DNA from: Clostridium septicum
Lineage (GTDB): Bacteria > Bacillota > Clostridia > Clostridiales > Clostridiaceae
Length of the DNA: 64,000 nt
Direction: 5' to 3'
Assembly: GCF_003606265.1 (NCBI RefSeq)
Contig: NZ_CP023671.1
Location: forward strand, 1,178,001 to 1,242,000
The notes under the pieces are model-generated. The model was not told the DNA's origin, searched no databases, and worked only from the letters and a program-made list of their open reading frames with translations. The translations under genes were made by a program, and so were the position numbers. This document shows, piece by piece, positions 55,052 to 64,000 of the stretch; positions within the stretch are counted from its first letter, which is position 1; each line of letters opens with the position of its first letter.

Positions 55052-56497
55052 TTATTTATTTGTTTTTGCCCATTCATCTATTTGTTTTTGCATTTCTTCT
55101 ATTATTTTATCTATACCTTGTTCTTTTAATTTGTTATTTAACTTAGTTAGATATTCATTAATATCTACTGATCCACTGTATATTGTTGCCTTAAACTCTT
55201 CAAGAACATTGTTTACAGCTGCTATTTCAGTACTTACTGAAGATGGATCAAACTTAAATCCTAAAGCTGGTGAATTTTTAGCTTTATTATTGAAATCTTG
55301 AAATTCATCCCACTTAGTTAATGGTTCATTATCTAAAATATAAGTAAGGAATAGATTACCCATTGTGTAATATCCAACTCTATAATCTTCTTCTTTTGGT
55401 AATAACTTAATTTGCTTTTCTCCAACCTTTTCATAGTGAGTTCCTTCAATACCGTAGTTAATTAAGTTTCTTAAATATTCATCAGTATTTAAAAGGTTTA
55501 AGAATTCAACTGCTTTTTCTGGATTCTTAGAATTCTTTGAAACTGCTATCATAGAACCTGTTGTTGAAGCATTTGTTATATAAGTATCCATTATTTGAGA
55601 CGATACTACTTCATATTTTAAATCTTTTGACCAAAGCTTTTCTGCATATGGTTGTCCATCACCTTTAGTTACAAATCTCTTAACTGATTTATCATCTACA
55701 GCTGTAGATGCATCAGCATTTATATATCCTGCTTCATAATATTTTCTTAAACATTCTAGTTGTTCTTTCATTTTATCTGTTTCAAACATATTTTTGATTT
55801 TTAAGCTATCATCGCCATGTTCAACTCCAACTGGATCAACTAACTGATCAAAATATTGAGGTGCTGAAAAACCCTTTGTTATATAGAGAGGTGTTACACC
55901 TGGTTCATTTTCTTTTATAATTTTAAGCCATGGTTCTAAATCTTGAATTGTGTGTATGTCTTGATAAGGTATATTGTATTTATCTACATACTCCTTAGTA
56001 AATGCCCACATCGGTGCTGTTGATATTTCCTTTTGATTTGGTACAGCATAAATTTTTCCATCTATTGTAGCTCCATCCCAAAACCTCTCATCTATTGCTT
56101 CCTTCATGTCCTTACCTATAGTTTCTAAGTAGTCATTTAGTTCTAAGAATGCCCCTTTTCTTGAATTTCCTAAATAATCTCCTGCCCATGAACAAGTAAA
56201 TGCTAAATCAAAATTTTCTCCTGAATTTACAATTACCGACATCTTTTGATTGTAATCACCGTAATCTATAAACTTCATATCAACTTTAGCGTTTATTTTT
56301 TCTTCTAAATATTTATTAACTTCATCCTCTACCATTTGCAAGTCTTTTGGTTCTTGTCCAATTGTATACCAAGTTAATGTAACCGGTTCATTACCTTTCT
56401 TTCCTGATTCAGACCCTGAATTACCGCATCCTGTTAACAATGTTGTAGTTGTTAATGTAGCACATGCTGCTAATGCTAATAATTTTTTAATCTTCAT
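55052..56497 (-). CDS. Extracellular sugar-binding lipoprotein (ABC transporter)
   Basis: This 481-residue solute-binding protein has a lipoprotein signal peptide (lipobox LLTGC, Cys about residue 24) and a family 1-type periplasmic-binding fold with LTWYTIGQEPKDL and a long C-lobe. It is typical of CUT1-type carriers for oligosaccharides (YtcQ/LplA-like). It is a close paralogue of the protein at 61800 (shared FDLAFTCSWAG, NPEKAVEFLNLLNTDE). No ABC permease or ATPase genes are in the window beside either, so they must be elsewhere. GGGAGGG precedes the ATG. Confidence 0.92.
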   Translation of the reverse strand: MKIKKLLALAACATLTTTTLLTGCGNSGSESGKKGNEPVTLTWYTIGQEPKDLQMVEDEVNKYLEEKINAKVDMKFIDYGDYNQKMSVIVNSGENFDLAFTCSWAGDYLGNSRKGAFLELNDYLETIGKDMKEAIDERFWDGATIDGKIYAVPNQKEISTAPMWAFTKEYVDKYNIPYQDIHTIQDLEPWLKIIKENEPGVTPLYITKGFSAPQYFDQLVDPVGVEHGDDSLKIKNMFETDKMKEQLECLRKYYEAGYINADASTAVDDKSVKRFVTKGDGQPYAEKLWSKDLKYEVVSSQIMDTYITNASTTGSMIAVSKNSKNPEKAVEFLNLLNTDEYLRNLINYGIEGTHYEKVGEKQIKLLPKEEDYRVGYYTMGNLFLTYILDNEPLTKWDEFQDFNNKAKNSPALGFKFDPSSVSTEIAAVNNVLEEFKATIYSGSVDINEYLTKLNNKLKEQGIDKIIEEMQKQIDEWAKTNK

Positions 56498-56528
56498 AAA
56501 CTAGCCCTCCCTTTTTATCTCTTGTTTC

Positions 56529-56542
56529 TAATAACGTTTACA
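56529..56542. promoter_or_regulatory. Candidate cre (CcpA) site
   Basis: On the minus strand TGTAAACGTTATTA matches the CcpA cre consensus (TGWAANCGNTNWCA) at all but one of the usual positions, with the central CG intact. It lies 32-45 bases upstream of the lipoprotein ATG, suiting catabolite repression of glycan uptake. Confidence 0.5.
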
Positions 56543-56649
56543 ATATGATTATAAAATATATATTTCTTTTTTTATAGTGAACTTTTTTTATATTTAATTG
56601 CTTAAATCTACATTATTTTATATAAATTATAAATTTCTAACCTTTTTCA

Positions 56650-58500
56650 CTAAAATTCTCGTAATGCTTTAGATGTATATTTTATAACTTCCCCTATTCT
56701 ATTTAATTCACTTTCTTTTGAAGTATTTCTCCATATATAAGAATAATCATAAAACCATTCTTCAAAATCTTTGGCTAATTTATTATTATCAAAATCACTA
56801 AAATTATTTTTAGTTTTAAACTTATATTTTAATAATAACAAGAAGAATTCATTAATAAGAATTATACCTCTTGCACAAACAATAAATTCTTGTATCTCTT
56901 TTTTATCTCTTACACTGACTAATAAAGATGTTAACTTTTCTTCTATTTCACACGCCTTATCACGTGCTTCCTTAATTTTATTTGGATTTAAGCTTTTAGT
57001 ATTTTCTCTTACTTCTGAATTCTTATTAAATAGCTCTTTCCATCTTACTAAATCAGACCAACTAACAACTTGAGTATTACCTAAATCTCTTAATAATGAA
57101 ACAATAGTTAATGAATTATCTCCATATTCAATAATTGATAAAGCTTTGTATATAGTTTCAAAATCCTTTTCTCCATTTGGATTCCAAGATAATGCTCCTC
57201 CATAAGCCATTCCTGGTATTGATGAATTAAGAATATTTATATGTCCATAATCACCCCAGTTTGTATTTAAAACACCAGAAGCTTTATATTTTACTCCATA
57301 ACTTACCATTCTTCTTATATTTTCAAATCCATTATCCATAAGATTCATAAGATGACTCCAACCTGCAACCCCTGGACATACATATTGTTCTCTTCCTGCT
57401 TCATATATTTTTCTTGTGCCTTCTTCTGTTGCCTCTGAGCCATAATTCCAATTTAAACATATTACATCCTTTGGTATTTCATTTATTACCTCTGTATGAT
57501 TTAATATAACATCTCCCCAGAACATAACTTCCTTATCATATCCCTTTACAATATCTATTATTTTATTTAAAAATATTGTATATAGTTTTCCTTGTCCTAT
57601 CTCCTCTCCAAGGCTCTTACTTTTTCCCTTTCCTAAATCAAAAGTTTCATCACCACATATATTAAACTTATTTGAAGTGAAAAGTGGAATAAACTCATTT
57701 AGCATATTTTTAACAAGCTTTAAACTTTCATCATTACTTACATCTAATGTATGATGTGCCATTCTATCTACAAAAGAGTATTCATCATTCTCCATATTTT
57801 CTAATTCACATAAATTACTGTAAGACTTTGTACGTAAAACTTCATATAGATGTCCAAATGTAGCTAATGAAGGTATTAACTCTATATGACGCACTTTACA
57901 ATATTCATCAAGAATTAATATTTCCTCTGCCGTTAATGGATCTTTATCTACCCAAACCTCACTCATATCCTTAAAAGCAAAAGTATGTTCAATATATAAC
58001 TGAATTTGATTTACTTTATAAAAGGCAGCCTTATCTACTAATTTTTTTAGTGTTTCTAACTTAGGTACCCTTCCTCGAGTAACATCATGATAAAATCCAC
58101 GATTTTTAAAATAAGGTTCATCTTCTATTTCTAAATTAGGTAAAATTGCACCACGTTGTCTTATTATTTGCATTAATGTTTGAATACCATAAAACAACCC
58201 AGAATTTCCATAACTAATTACATTTATAGAATCTTCATTTATCTCTAATTTATAACCTTCTTCATTACCTATAGCACCTGATTTTATAAGGTTTATAGAG
58301 TTTTTATATCTATCATTTATATAACCCTTATTTATCTTTATATTAAAACCTAACTTATCTTTAATTTCATTTTTAAGAATTAAAGCTGCTTCAAAATTAT
58401 TAAAATCACAATTATAATTTAAAATTATTTTTGTATCTCTTTTAATTCTGAAACTTCCACTTTTATTTACTAACTTTTTAGGACTTGGTATTAAATACAT
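56650..58500 (-). CDS. GH20 beta-N-acetylhexosaminidase, intracellular
   Basis: This 616-residue glycosidase releases terminal beta-GlcNAc or GalNAc. The catalytic Asp-Glu pair is in FNICGDETFDLGKGKS (about residue 283), and the family segments YHDVTRGRVP and KVNQIQLYIEHTFAF lie before it. An N-terminal GH20b-like domain covers about 1-125. There is no signal peptide, so it should act on imported oligosaccharides. It is separated from the upstream small membrane gene by six bases, so they form an operon. GGGGG precedes the ATG. Confidence 0.92.
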   Translation of the reverse strand: MYLIPSPKKLVNKSGSFRIKRDTKIILNYNCDFNNFEAALILKNEIKDKLGFNIKINKGYINDRYKNSINLIKSGAIGNEEGYKLEINEDSINVISYGNSGLFYGIQTLMQIIRQRGAILPNLEIEDEPYFKNRGFYHDVTRGRVPKLETLKKLVDKAAFYKVNQIQLYIEHTFAFKDMSEVWVDKDPLTAEEILILDEYCKVRHIELIPSLATFGHLYEVLRTKSYSNLCELENMENDEYSFVDRMAHHTLDVSNDESLKLVKNMLNEFIPLFTSNKFNICGDETFDLGKGKSKSLGEEIGQGKLYTIFLNKIIDIVKGYDKEVMFWGDVILNHTEVINEIPKDVICLNWNYGSEATEEGTRKIYEAGREQYVCPGVAGWSHLMNLMDNGFENIRRMVSYGVKYKASGVLNTNWGDYGHINILNSSIPGMAYGGALSWNPNGEKDFETIYKALSIIEYGDNSLTIVSLLRDLGNTQVVSWSDLVRWKELFNKNSEVRENTKSLNPNKIKEARDKACEIEEKLTSLLVSVRDKKEIQEFIVCARGIILINEFFLLLLKYKFKTKNNFSDFDNNKLAKDFEEWFYDYSYIWRNTSKESELNRIGEVIKYTSKALREF

Positions 58501-58506
58501 TTAAAG

Positions 58507-58983
58507 CTACCCCCTTCTTTTAATTCTTTCTACTTCTTTTCTTATTTCATCTTTTAGAACTAATTCATATGCACTTATAGCTCCTTCTTCATTAATAAGA
58601 ACTACTTGCTTTTCTTTATTTTCATATTTCTTACTATAAAGTTTAGATACCTTTATATCACTATATCTTGCTGGATTAAACTCTGATGCATCTTTAAAGT
58701 ATTCTGCATTTCTAAGATTTATAGTTTTAATTAATTTTCTCTTTTTTTTACTCATTATTTTTGATAAATCAAGCTCATCTTCTGTTAATTCATACTCATA
58801 CTCAACAAACAAATTTAAAGTTAAAAAATTAAAAGCAACATACATTAATAAAGTAATAATAGCTAAAGTAATACCTAAAAAAATATAAACTAAAGCAGCT
58901 ACAGCTAATATTAATATCTTTATTTTATTTAATAAATCTAATCTTTTTGAATTGTCACCTTCTATAAATTGTTCATAATGCAT
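58507..58983 (-). CDS. Small two-helix membrane protein, unknown (DUF6106-like)
   Basis: This 158-residue protein has two adjacent hydrophobic helices (about 22-42 and 44-62), then a cytoplasmic-looking charged domain (about 65-158) with EYELTEDELDLSKIMSKKKRK and a basic C-terminus. It may belong to the DUF6106 type of clostridial proteins, a label I recall but cannot verify. It is the first gene of the GH20 unit, with GGAGGAG before the ATG. Confidence 0.65.
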   Translation of the reverse strand: MHYEQFIEGDNSKRLDLLNKIKILILAVAALVYIFLGITLAIITLLMYVAFNFLTLNLFVEYEYELTEDELDLSKIMSKKKRKLIKTINLRNAEYFKDASEFNPARYSDIKVSKLYSKKYENKEKQVVLINEEGAISAYELVLKDEIRKEVERIKRRG

Positions 58984-59323
58984 TTTGTCTCCTCCATTCG
59001 TAAACCTTATTATTAAAATAATTTCTATACTACTATTATAAAATTTATATAATACCTGATATAGTGGACAAACTATATATTAACTAAAAAAACTCTTACT
59101 ATAAAATTCATTTGCTAAAATATTATTATAAAATTATATTTATCAAAATAACTTTTTCTTTGTAGGATTGGTTTGTCCTTTACGAATTTAGAATAAAATA
59201 TTTAACTAATAATAAAGCCAGTAGAATTCAAAATTTCTACTGGCTATTATTTATTTTCAGTTTATTAGTTATACTTGAAAAATTATAATTTAAATACAAT
59301 CTCTTTAACTATATAAATTATAA
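58984..59323. other. Intergenic region with inverted GGACAAAC repeat
   Basis: No gene is seen. GGACAAAC (near 59066-59073) and GTTTGTCC (near 59170-59177) are inverted 8-bp copies about 100 bases apart, in the likely promoter region of the 58983 gene. They may be operator halves. The 59216-59245 terminator is described separately. Confidence 0.4.
59216..59246 (-). terminator. Terminator of DUF3863-like gene
   Basis: AGCCAGTAGAA (59216-59226) pairs perfectly with TTCTACTGGCT (59235-59245), with U-rich sequence on the minus strand side. It lies about 80 bases after the gene stop at 59324. Confidence 0.82.
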
Positions 59324-61711
59324 CTACATACAAGTTATTTGATCTACAAACATAAATGCCGGTGCTTCTCCCTTCATTATGCTCCATTCTGGGCAAATCT
59401 CTTCATTCTTTGCAAATACTCTTATATATCTAACTTTAGTATTATTTTTTATGGATATATTTTCTATTCCAACTTCTTGCCTTGGAATCTTATTCTTATA
59501 ATTTATTCTTCCTAGCTTCTCAAAACTTTCACCCTCTATTGAAGTAAAAAATTCAACATATCTAGGATAATATATCCATGCTCTAGTGTCTTGAAGGAAC
59601 CCTACTGTTATAGTTTTTACATCTAAAACTTCCCCTAAATCAATAACAACATCCATATCTTCAGTATATCCAAGCCAGCCACCATCTCTATATGATATAG
59701 TTCCCTTTTTACCATCAATAAGATCATATACTCCATTACTATTATATTTCTTATTATCTGTAGGATTAGTGAAGGTTTTTATATCTTTTATAGGAAGTGT
59801 TGTATAAAACCTTCCTTCTTCAATACTGCTTTTATTAAAACCATCTTTATATGCAATAGCTTTTATAATAGTTTCACCTTTAACCTTTATTGGTGAAGTA
59901 TATATATTAGAAAATTTATCTGGATCACTTCCATCTGTAGTATAATAAATTTCACCAGAATCATTAGGATTTTCTATTTTAAATTCTCCCTTATAAGGAG
60001 CATTTTTTAACATAACCTTTGGAATTACTATTGGTGAAAATGCTCTATGTCTAACTTTGGAAGTGCTAGTTAATCTTTTATATTTAGGAATATAACTATC
60101 TACCTTTTCTTTATTCTTAATATACTCACTATTAAAGAAATTAATTTTATTATTATTTAAATCTGAAAAACAAAGTACGATTCTATTATTTTCTGATAAT
60201 ACTAAAATCTTATTTCCTTCTTCAGCTATAAATTTACCCTTGCTAGCTTTCATTTTATAATTAAAGCCGTTATGACAACACTCTAAAATCCCTTTATTTA
60301 TCCTCTTTAAAACAGGAATAGTATTTATACATAAAGCTATTTTATTATTTTTTAAACTTTCATTTACCTCAAGTATTATGCTATCCTCATTACATATAAT
60401 ATTTATTATACAGTAGTTAGAATTCCATTTAATTTTATATCTTGAATCACTCTCTGCTATAAACTCAGCCTTATCTCCTTCTAAAGGGATTTTTTCCCCT
60501 TTACTATTTACTAAAATTAAATCTATAGACGCTCTAAAATTTTCATTACTCCAATAATGTGCATTTAAGATAGGTAATGCATCAAAAATACTTTCATCAT
60601 TATTTAAAGAATTATTATAATATCTAGACTTATAGTTTTCATTAAACATGTGTAAATCTCTTATAGAAAGCTTATTATTATCAAAAAGAAAGCTAACTCT
60701 ATAAAAACGACTATTATACCAAACAGTTTTTAAATCTTCTTCCTTATTCCAATCTTCTGATGCAACAAATGTTGTTGGTGGAGTTAATTTATATCTTTTA
60801 TTAAACCATTTACCTGTTTCTTCCAAAGTTTCTACTCTAACTTTCTCTTCTTTTGCAAGTTTTGCTACATATGGTATTTGTATTTCATATCCCTTTACCA
60901 TAGTATTCCATAAGAATGTGTTTTCTTGACCTACTTGAGCATAAGAAAATCCTAACCCATCTTCATTTGTCATTCTATCAAAAATCCATTCTATCCATTC
61001 TTTAGTTGAACCTATTCTTCCTGCTGGCTCTAAAGTAAATACATCATTAATTCCCTTTCTTAATCCATCTTCAAAGGAATATATTGGATCAGGCCCTAAA
61101 AGTCTAAATATAGGTAAGTCTAATTGATTTTCCTTTCTTTGAGCTGGCATATATTCATTTAATTTGCTTGGATAATATCCTTGATTAAAATATCCACCCC
61201 ATAAAGTAAATCCATCTGTTCCTATTTGATCGCGACATATAGCTGCTGCCACTATACCGTACTTTTCTTTAAAATAATTTAAAGTAACTATATCAATTAC
61301 CCATGAACCTACTGACTTTGGATAATATCCAAATATATTTTTAAAGTCCTCCATATAAATATCTATCATTTTAATTCTATCTTCTGGTGAATATCCTAAG
61401 GAATACCCTATATTAACATGATCATCTACTGGAGTTTCCCCCTTCCACCTAACTCCAGCTTTTCTAGCAAGGCTTTCATCAATTTCCCACCAAACACCAA
61501 CTTCATCATATTCATCTATACTATTTTTAATTAAATTACTATATCTTTTATCCATTAATGCATCATATTTTAATGCATAAGTAGATGGTAAACCATATTG
61601 CTTTAAAATTTCTATTTGCCTTACAACAGTTTCATAATCATCTAAAATAAATTCACCACTTGGATAAACTGTTTTTCGTATAAAATTATATATATTTACA
61701 ATAGATAACAT
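59324..61711 (-). CDS. DUF3863/DUF3864-like carbohydrate-active protein with FN3-type and discoidin domains
   Basis: This 795-residue protein has an N-terminal domain (about 1-330) resembling DUF3863, with deacetylase/GH-like TIM-barrel character (DDYETVVRQIEILKQYGLPSTYALKYDALMD, VGSWVIDIVTL). A beta domain (about 340-560, DUF3864-like) comes next, then a chitobiase C-terminal-type module (about 575-640; EIYYTTDGSDPDKFS) and a discoidin-like domain (about 650-790). There is no signal peptide. The enzyme activity is unknown, but its place between two glycan-binding lipoproteins and beside GH20 suggests action on imported glycans. AGGAGG precedes the ATG. Confidence 0.72.
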   Translation of the reverse strand: MLSIVNIYNFIRKTVYPSGEFILDDYETVVRQIEILKQYGLPSTYALKYDALMDKRYSNLIKNSIDEYDEVGVWWEIDESLARKAGVRWKGETPVDDHVNIGYSLGYSPEDRIKMIDIYMEDFKNIFGYYPKSVGSWVIDIVTLNYFKEKYGIVAAAICRDQIGTDGFTLWGGYFNQGYYPSKLNEYMPAQRKENQLDLPIFRLLGPDPIYSFEDGLRKGINDVFTLEPAGRIGSTKEWIEWIFDRMTNEDGLGFSYAQVGQENTFLWNTMVKGYEIQIPYVAKLAKEEKVRVETLEETGKWFNKRYKLTPPTTFVASEDWNKEEDLKTVWYNSRFYRVSFLFDNNKLSIRDLHMFNENYKSRYYNNSLNNDESIFDALPILNAHYWSNENFRASIDLILVNSKGEKIPLEGDKAEFIAESDSRYKIKWNSNYCIINIICNEDSIILEVNESLKNNKIALCINTIPVLKRINKGILECCHNGFNYKMKASKGKFIAEEGNKILVLSENNRIVLCFSDLNNNKINFFNSEYIKNKEKVDSYIPKYKRLTSTSKVRHRAFSPIVIPKVMLKNAPYKGEFKIENPNDSGEIYYTTDGSDPDKFSNIYTSPIKVKGETIIKAIAYKDGFNKSSIEEGRFYTTLPIKDIKTFTNPTDNKKYNSNGVYDLIDGKKGTISYRDGGWLGYTEDMDVVIDLGEVLDVKTITVGFLQDTRAWIYYPRYVEFFTSIEGESFEKLGRINYKNKIPRQEVGIENISIKNNTKVRYIRVFAKNEEICPEWSIMKGEAPAFMFVDQITCM

Positions 61712-61752
61712 ATTAATACCTCCTTAATTTTAATTCCTTTATATATGTAATA

Positions 61753-61788
61753 AAAAATATCAAGGACTATAAAATCCTTGATATTTTT
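61753..61788 (-). terminator. Terminator after second sugar-binding lipoprotein
   Basis: AAAAATATCAAGGA (61753-61766) pairs perfectly with TCCTTGATATTTTT (61775-61788). It lies 12 bases after the lipoprotein stop, between it and the DUF3863-like gene. Confidence 0.85.
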
Positions 61789-61799
61789 ATATTGTTATA

Positions 61800-63248
61800 T
61801 TACTTATTATTTTCCTTTTTCCATTCATCAACTTGCTTTTGCATTTCTTTAATAACGTCATCCATACCTTGTTCTTTTAGCTTAGTATTTAGTTTGTCAA
61901 TATATTCATCAATATCAACTGATCCACTGAAAATTAATGCTCTAAATTCTTGGTAAGCATTACTTATACCAGCTATTTGAGTACTTACTGGTTCTGGATT
62001 AAACTTAAATCCTAAAGCAGGTGAAACCTTTGAATTCTTATTAAATTCTTCAAATTCTTCCCACTTACTTGTAGGTTCTGTATCTAAAACATCAGTCTTA
62101 AATAAGTTTCCTACTGAGAAATATGCAACACTATAATCAATACTTCTTGGTAATAATTTAACTTGTTTATCACCAACTTTTTCATAGTGAGTTCCTTCAA
62201 CACCATAGTTAACTAAATTTCTTAACTTTTCATCAGTGTTTAAAAGATTTAAGAATTCAACTGCTTTTTCTGGATTCTTAGAATTTTTTGAAACTGCTAT
62301 CATTGATCCAGTTGTTGAAGCACTTGTTATATAAGTATCCATAATTGGTGTTGCAACTAATGGATATCCAACATCTTTAGCCCAAAGTCCTTCTGCATAT
62401 GGTTGTCCGTCTGCTTTAGTTACAAATCTCTTAACTGTCTTATCATATTTAGCTATAGCTCCATCAGTATTTATATATCCTAACTCATAATATTTTCTTA
62501 GAGTTTTTAAAGTACTCTTGAATTTATCTGTATCAAAGATATTTTTAACTGTTAAACTTTCGTCTGCATATTCAATTCCAAATGGTTCTGAGAACATATC
62601 AAAATATTGTGGTGGTGATAAATTCTTATCTATATATAGTGGAACTACATCTGGTTCTTTTTCCTTTATAAGTTTAAGCCAAGGCTCTAAATCTTCTAAA
62701 TCTTTAATATCTTGATAAGGTATGTTATATTTATCTACAAGCTCTTTAGTAAACACCCACATAGGTTGTACACCAAGTTCTTTTTGGTTAGGTACTGCAT
62801 AAGTTTTTCCTTCAACTTTTGCTCCATTCCAAAATCTCTCATCTATTTCATTTTTCATATCCTTACCTGTTGTATCTAGATATGAATCTAATTCAAGGAA
62901 GGCACCTTTTCTAGCGTTTCCAACATAATTTCCTGCCCAAGAGCAAGTAAATGCTAAGTCGAAAGCTTCTCCTGAATTTATAACTACAGATAATTTTTGA
63001 TCATAATCACCAAAGTCTGCAAACTTCATATCTATAGTTGCATTTATTTTGTCCTTTAGATACTTGTTTATTTCGTCTTCTACTAAACTAAGATCCTTTG
63101 GCTCTTGACCAATTGTGTACCAAGTTAAATTAACAGTTTCACCATCTTTTTTATCAGATGTCGATGAGTTTCCACAACCAGTTAACGCTAATGATGTTGC
63201 TAAAACTCCACAGGTTACTAAAGCTAATAACTTTTTAACCCTTTTCAT
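61800..63248 (-). CDS. Extracellular sugar-binding lipoprotein, paralogue
   Basis: This 482-residue solute-binding lipoprotein has a signal peptide and lipobox ALTGC (Cys about 25). It is plainly homologous to the protein at 55052 through its whole length, sharing LTWYTIGQEPKDL, SGEAFDLAFTCSWAG and VDIDEYIDKLNTKLKEQG. The ligand-contact loops differ (GVQPMWVFTKEL against STAPMWAFTKEY), so the two copies may take different glycans. A TATAAT with a weak -35 (TGTAAA) lies on the minus strand near 63285-63315. It is flanked by its own terminator. Confidence 0.92.
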   Translation of the reverse strand: MKRVKKLLALVTCGVLATSLALTGCGNSSTSDKKDGETVNLTWYTIGQEPKDLSLVEDEINKYLKDKINATIDMKFADFGDYDQKLSVVINSGEAFDLAFTCSWAGNYVGNARKGAFLELDSYLDTTGKDMKNEIDERFWNGAKVEGKTYAVPNQKELGVQPMWVFTKELVDKYNIPYQDIKDLEDLEPWLKLIKEKEPDVVPLYIDKNLSPPQYFDMFSEPFGIEYADESLTVKNIFDTDKFKSTLKTLRKYYELGYINTDGAIAKYDKTVKRFVTKADGQPYAEGLWAKDVGYPLVATPIMDTYITSASTTGSMIAVSKNSKNPEKAVEFLNLLNTDEKLRNLVNYGVEGTHYEKVGDKQVKLLPRSIDYSVAYFSVGNLFKTDVLDTEPTSKWEEFEEFNKNSKVSPALGFKFNPEPVSTQIAGISNAYQEFRALIFSGSVDIDEYIDKLNTKLKEQGMDDVIKEMQKQVDEWKKENNK

Positions 63249-63477
63249 AATTAACCCCTCCTATTTTTTTCCTTTATCCTTTACACCTCAAATTATACAC
63301 CCCTATATAAAACCTTTACAGTGAAAAAATTCTATATTCTTTGGACTTAATATATAAATTCTATATATTACCTTTTGTAATTTATTTACTATATTTTATG
63401 ATTTAAACTGTATTTTAAATATATTTTCTATATGCATATTTAAAACTTTTTAATTTTATATAAATATATTAAATTAC

Positions 63478-63514
63478 AAAAAAGAAACACAATAATTAAC
63501 TGTGTTTCTTTTTG
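63478..63514 (-). terminator. Terminator of alpha-mannosidase gene
   Basis: AAAGAAACACA (63481-63491) pairs perfectly with TGTGTTTCTTT (63501-63511), with A/T runs on both sides. Confidence 0.82.
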
Positions 63515-63521
63515 GGTTAAA

Positions 63522-64000
63522 TTATTTTAGTTTAAACTTAAATGTCTTAATTTCATATGGTTTAATTGTAAATTCAACTTTATTTCCATTAGCTTTAATA
63601 GCTTCTAAATCTCTTTCCATTAAGTTACATTCACAAATTTCTTCAATGTCTTTTAAAAACTCTAAAGTTGCTTTAGTTCTCTTGTTATGGAATTCATACA
63701 TTCTTAAAACTAAATGCTCTGTATCTTCAGCTTTCTTTATTACTTCAATCATTACATTATTTTTATCTACCTTAACTAAGCTTAACTCATTAGATAATTC
63801 GCCTTCATGAACCTCTTCAACCTTTGTATATAAAGGTGTATTTATTTCATATGCCATTTGAGCTGTATTAGCATCCTTCCAATTTCCTAAGTGTGGATAA
63901 ATTGAATAAGTGAAGTAATGTTCTTCTTTATCTGCATCTGGATTTGGATCAGTTGAGGATTTAAGTAAAGTTAATCTCATATTTCCATCCTTAATATCAT
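63522..64000 (-). CDS. GH38 alpha-mannosidase, C-terminal part (runs off window)
   Basis: Only the last 152-159 residues are in the window; the frame continues past the edge with no stop (upstream codons read DIKDGN). MRLTLLKSSTDPNPDADKEEHYFTYSIYPH is the conserved segment near the C-terminus of GH38 alpha-mannosidases, and the rest is the terminal beta-sandwich ending FKFKLK. The catalytic domain lies outside. It should remove alpha-linked mannose from imported or surface N-glycans. The ATG at 63980 is internal and is not the start. Confidence 0.85.
   Translation of the reverse strand, partial: DIKDGNMRLTLLKSSTDPNPDADKEEHYFTYSIYPHLGNWKDANTAQMAYEINTPLYTKVEEVHEGELSNELSLVKVDKNNVMIEVIKKAEDTEHLVLRMYEFHNKRTKATLEFLKDIEEICECNLMERDLEAIKANGNKVEFTIKPYEIKTFKFKLK

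Noticed and set aside
1..64000. Prophage, transposon or integrase
   Set aside because: No transposase, integrase, recombinase or phage structural gene is recognisable; the only mobile hint is the codon bias of the ABC pair.

Overview
The window is AT-rich and gene-dense, has strong AGGAGG-type ribosome binding sites, AGA-dominated arginine codons and many U-tailed hairpin terminators. Together with the gene content (dockerin-bearing M60 peptidase, ascorbate-type PTS, split transketolase, TerD stress cluster, glycan-foraging enzymes) this points to a Firmicute of Clostridium sensu stricto, most like C. perfringens. That species label is my inference from gene families, not the result of a search. 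I see no rRNA, tRNA, CRISPR array, complete insertion sequence or replication origin.

Layout. 1-2.7 kb: a MacB-type ABC exporter pair whose codon use differs from the rest. 2.7-4.8 kb: a sigma-54 activator and a MaoC-like hydratase with a consensus -24/-12 promoter. 5.0-5.6 kb: an XRE regulator and a small membrane protein behind twin 18-bp palindromes. 5.8-7.5 kb: prfC. 7.7-10.2 kb: a peroxide-defence pair (AhpC and a thioredoxin-reductase-like flavoprotein with a C-terminal redox domain) under a PerR-like palindrome. 10.4-10.9 kb: a small LPSTG wall protein. 11.2-20.6 kb, all minus strand: a pentose-phosphate set (Tal/FSA aldolase and split transketolase) and a ula-type operon (lactonase, PTS IIA, IIC, IIB, a cytoplasmic propeller-like protein, 4-epimerase, 3-epimerase). 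No UlaD decarboxylase is present. Divergent from it are a membrane/TPR-like protein and a DeoR regulator (21.0-22.6 kb). 22.7-26.6 kb: housekeeping and small membrane genes (histidine phosphatase, P-loop protein, Cof-type HAD, YrvL-like, CPBP protease).

26.6-33.3 kb: an operon encoding a 1694-residue secreted M60 metallopeptidase with an N-terminal dockerin, a cohesin-like surface protein with a TGD-type sorting signal, and a class B sortase. It looks like a self-contained wall-docked glycopeptidase system. 34.5-47.5 kb: a complete Ter stress cluster with three TerD proteins, TelA, a YceG-like protein, a Ca-type P-ATPase, and a biosynthetic arm (HAD, PRTase plus PELOTA-like, and a lyase-PRTase-TRSP fusion) of the kind proposed to make a nucleoside-like metabolite. 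47.8-50.4 kb: small unknown membrane genes and a wrecked ABC exporter pseudogene. 50.5-64.0 kb: a host-glycan utilisation region: ManA, two ROK kinases, GH1, two paralogous sugar-binding lipoproteins, GH20, a DUF3863-like enzyme, and the C-terminus of a GH38 alpha-mannosidase running off the window.

The two most interesting systems are the docked M60 peptidase operon and the Ter biosynthetic cluster. The ula operon that lacks its decarboxylase but carries an uncharacterised propeller protein is a third.
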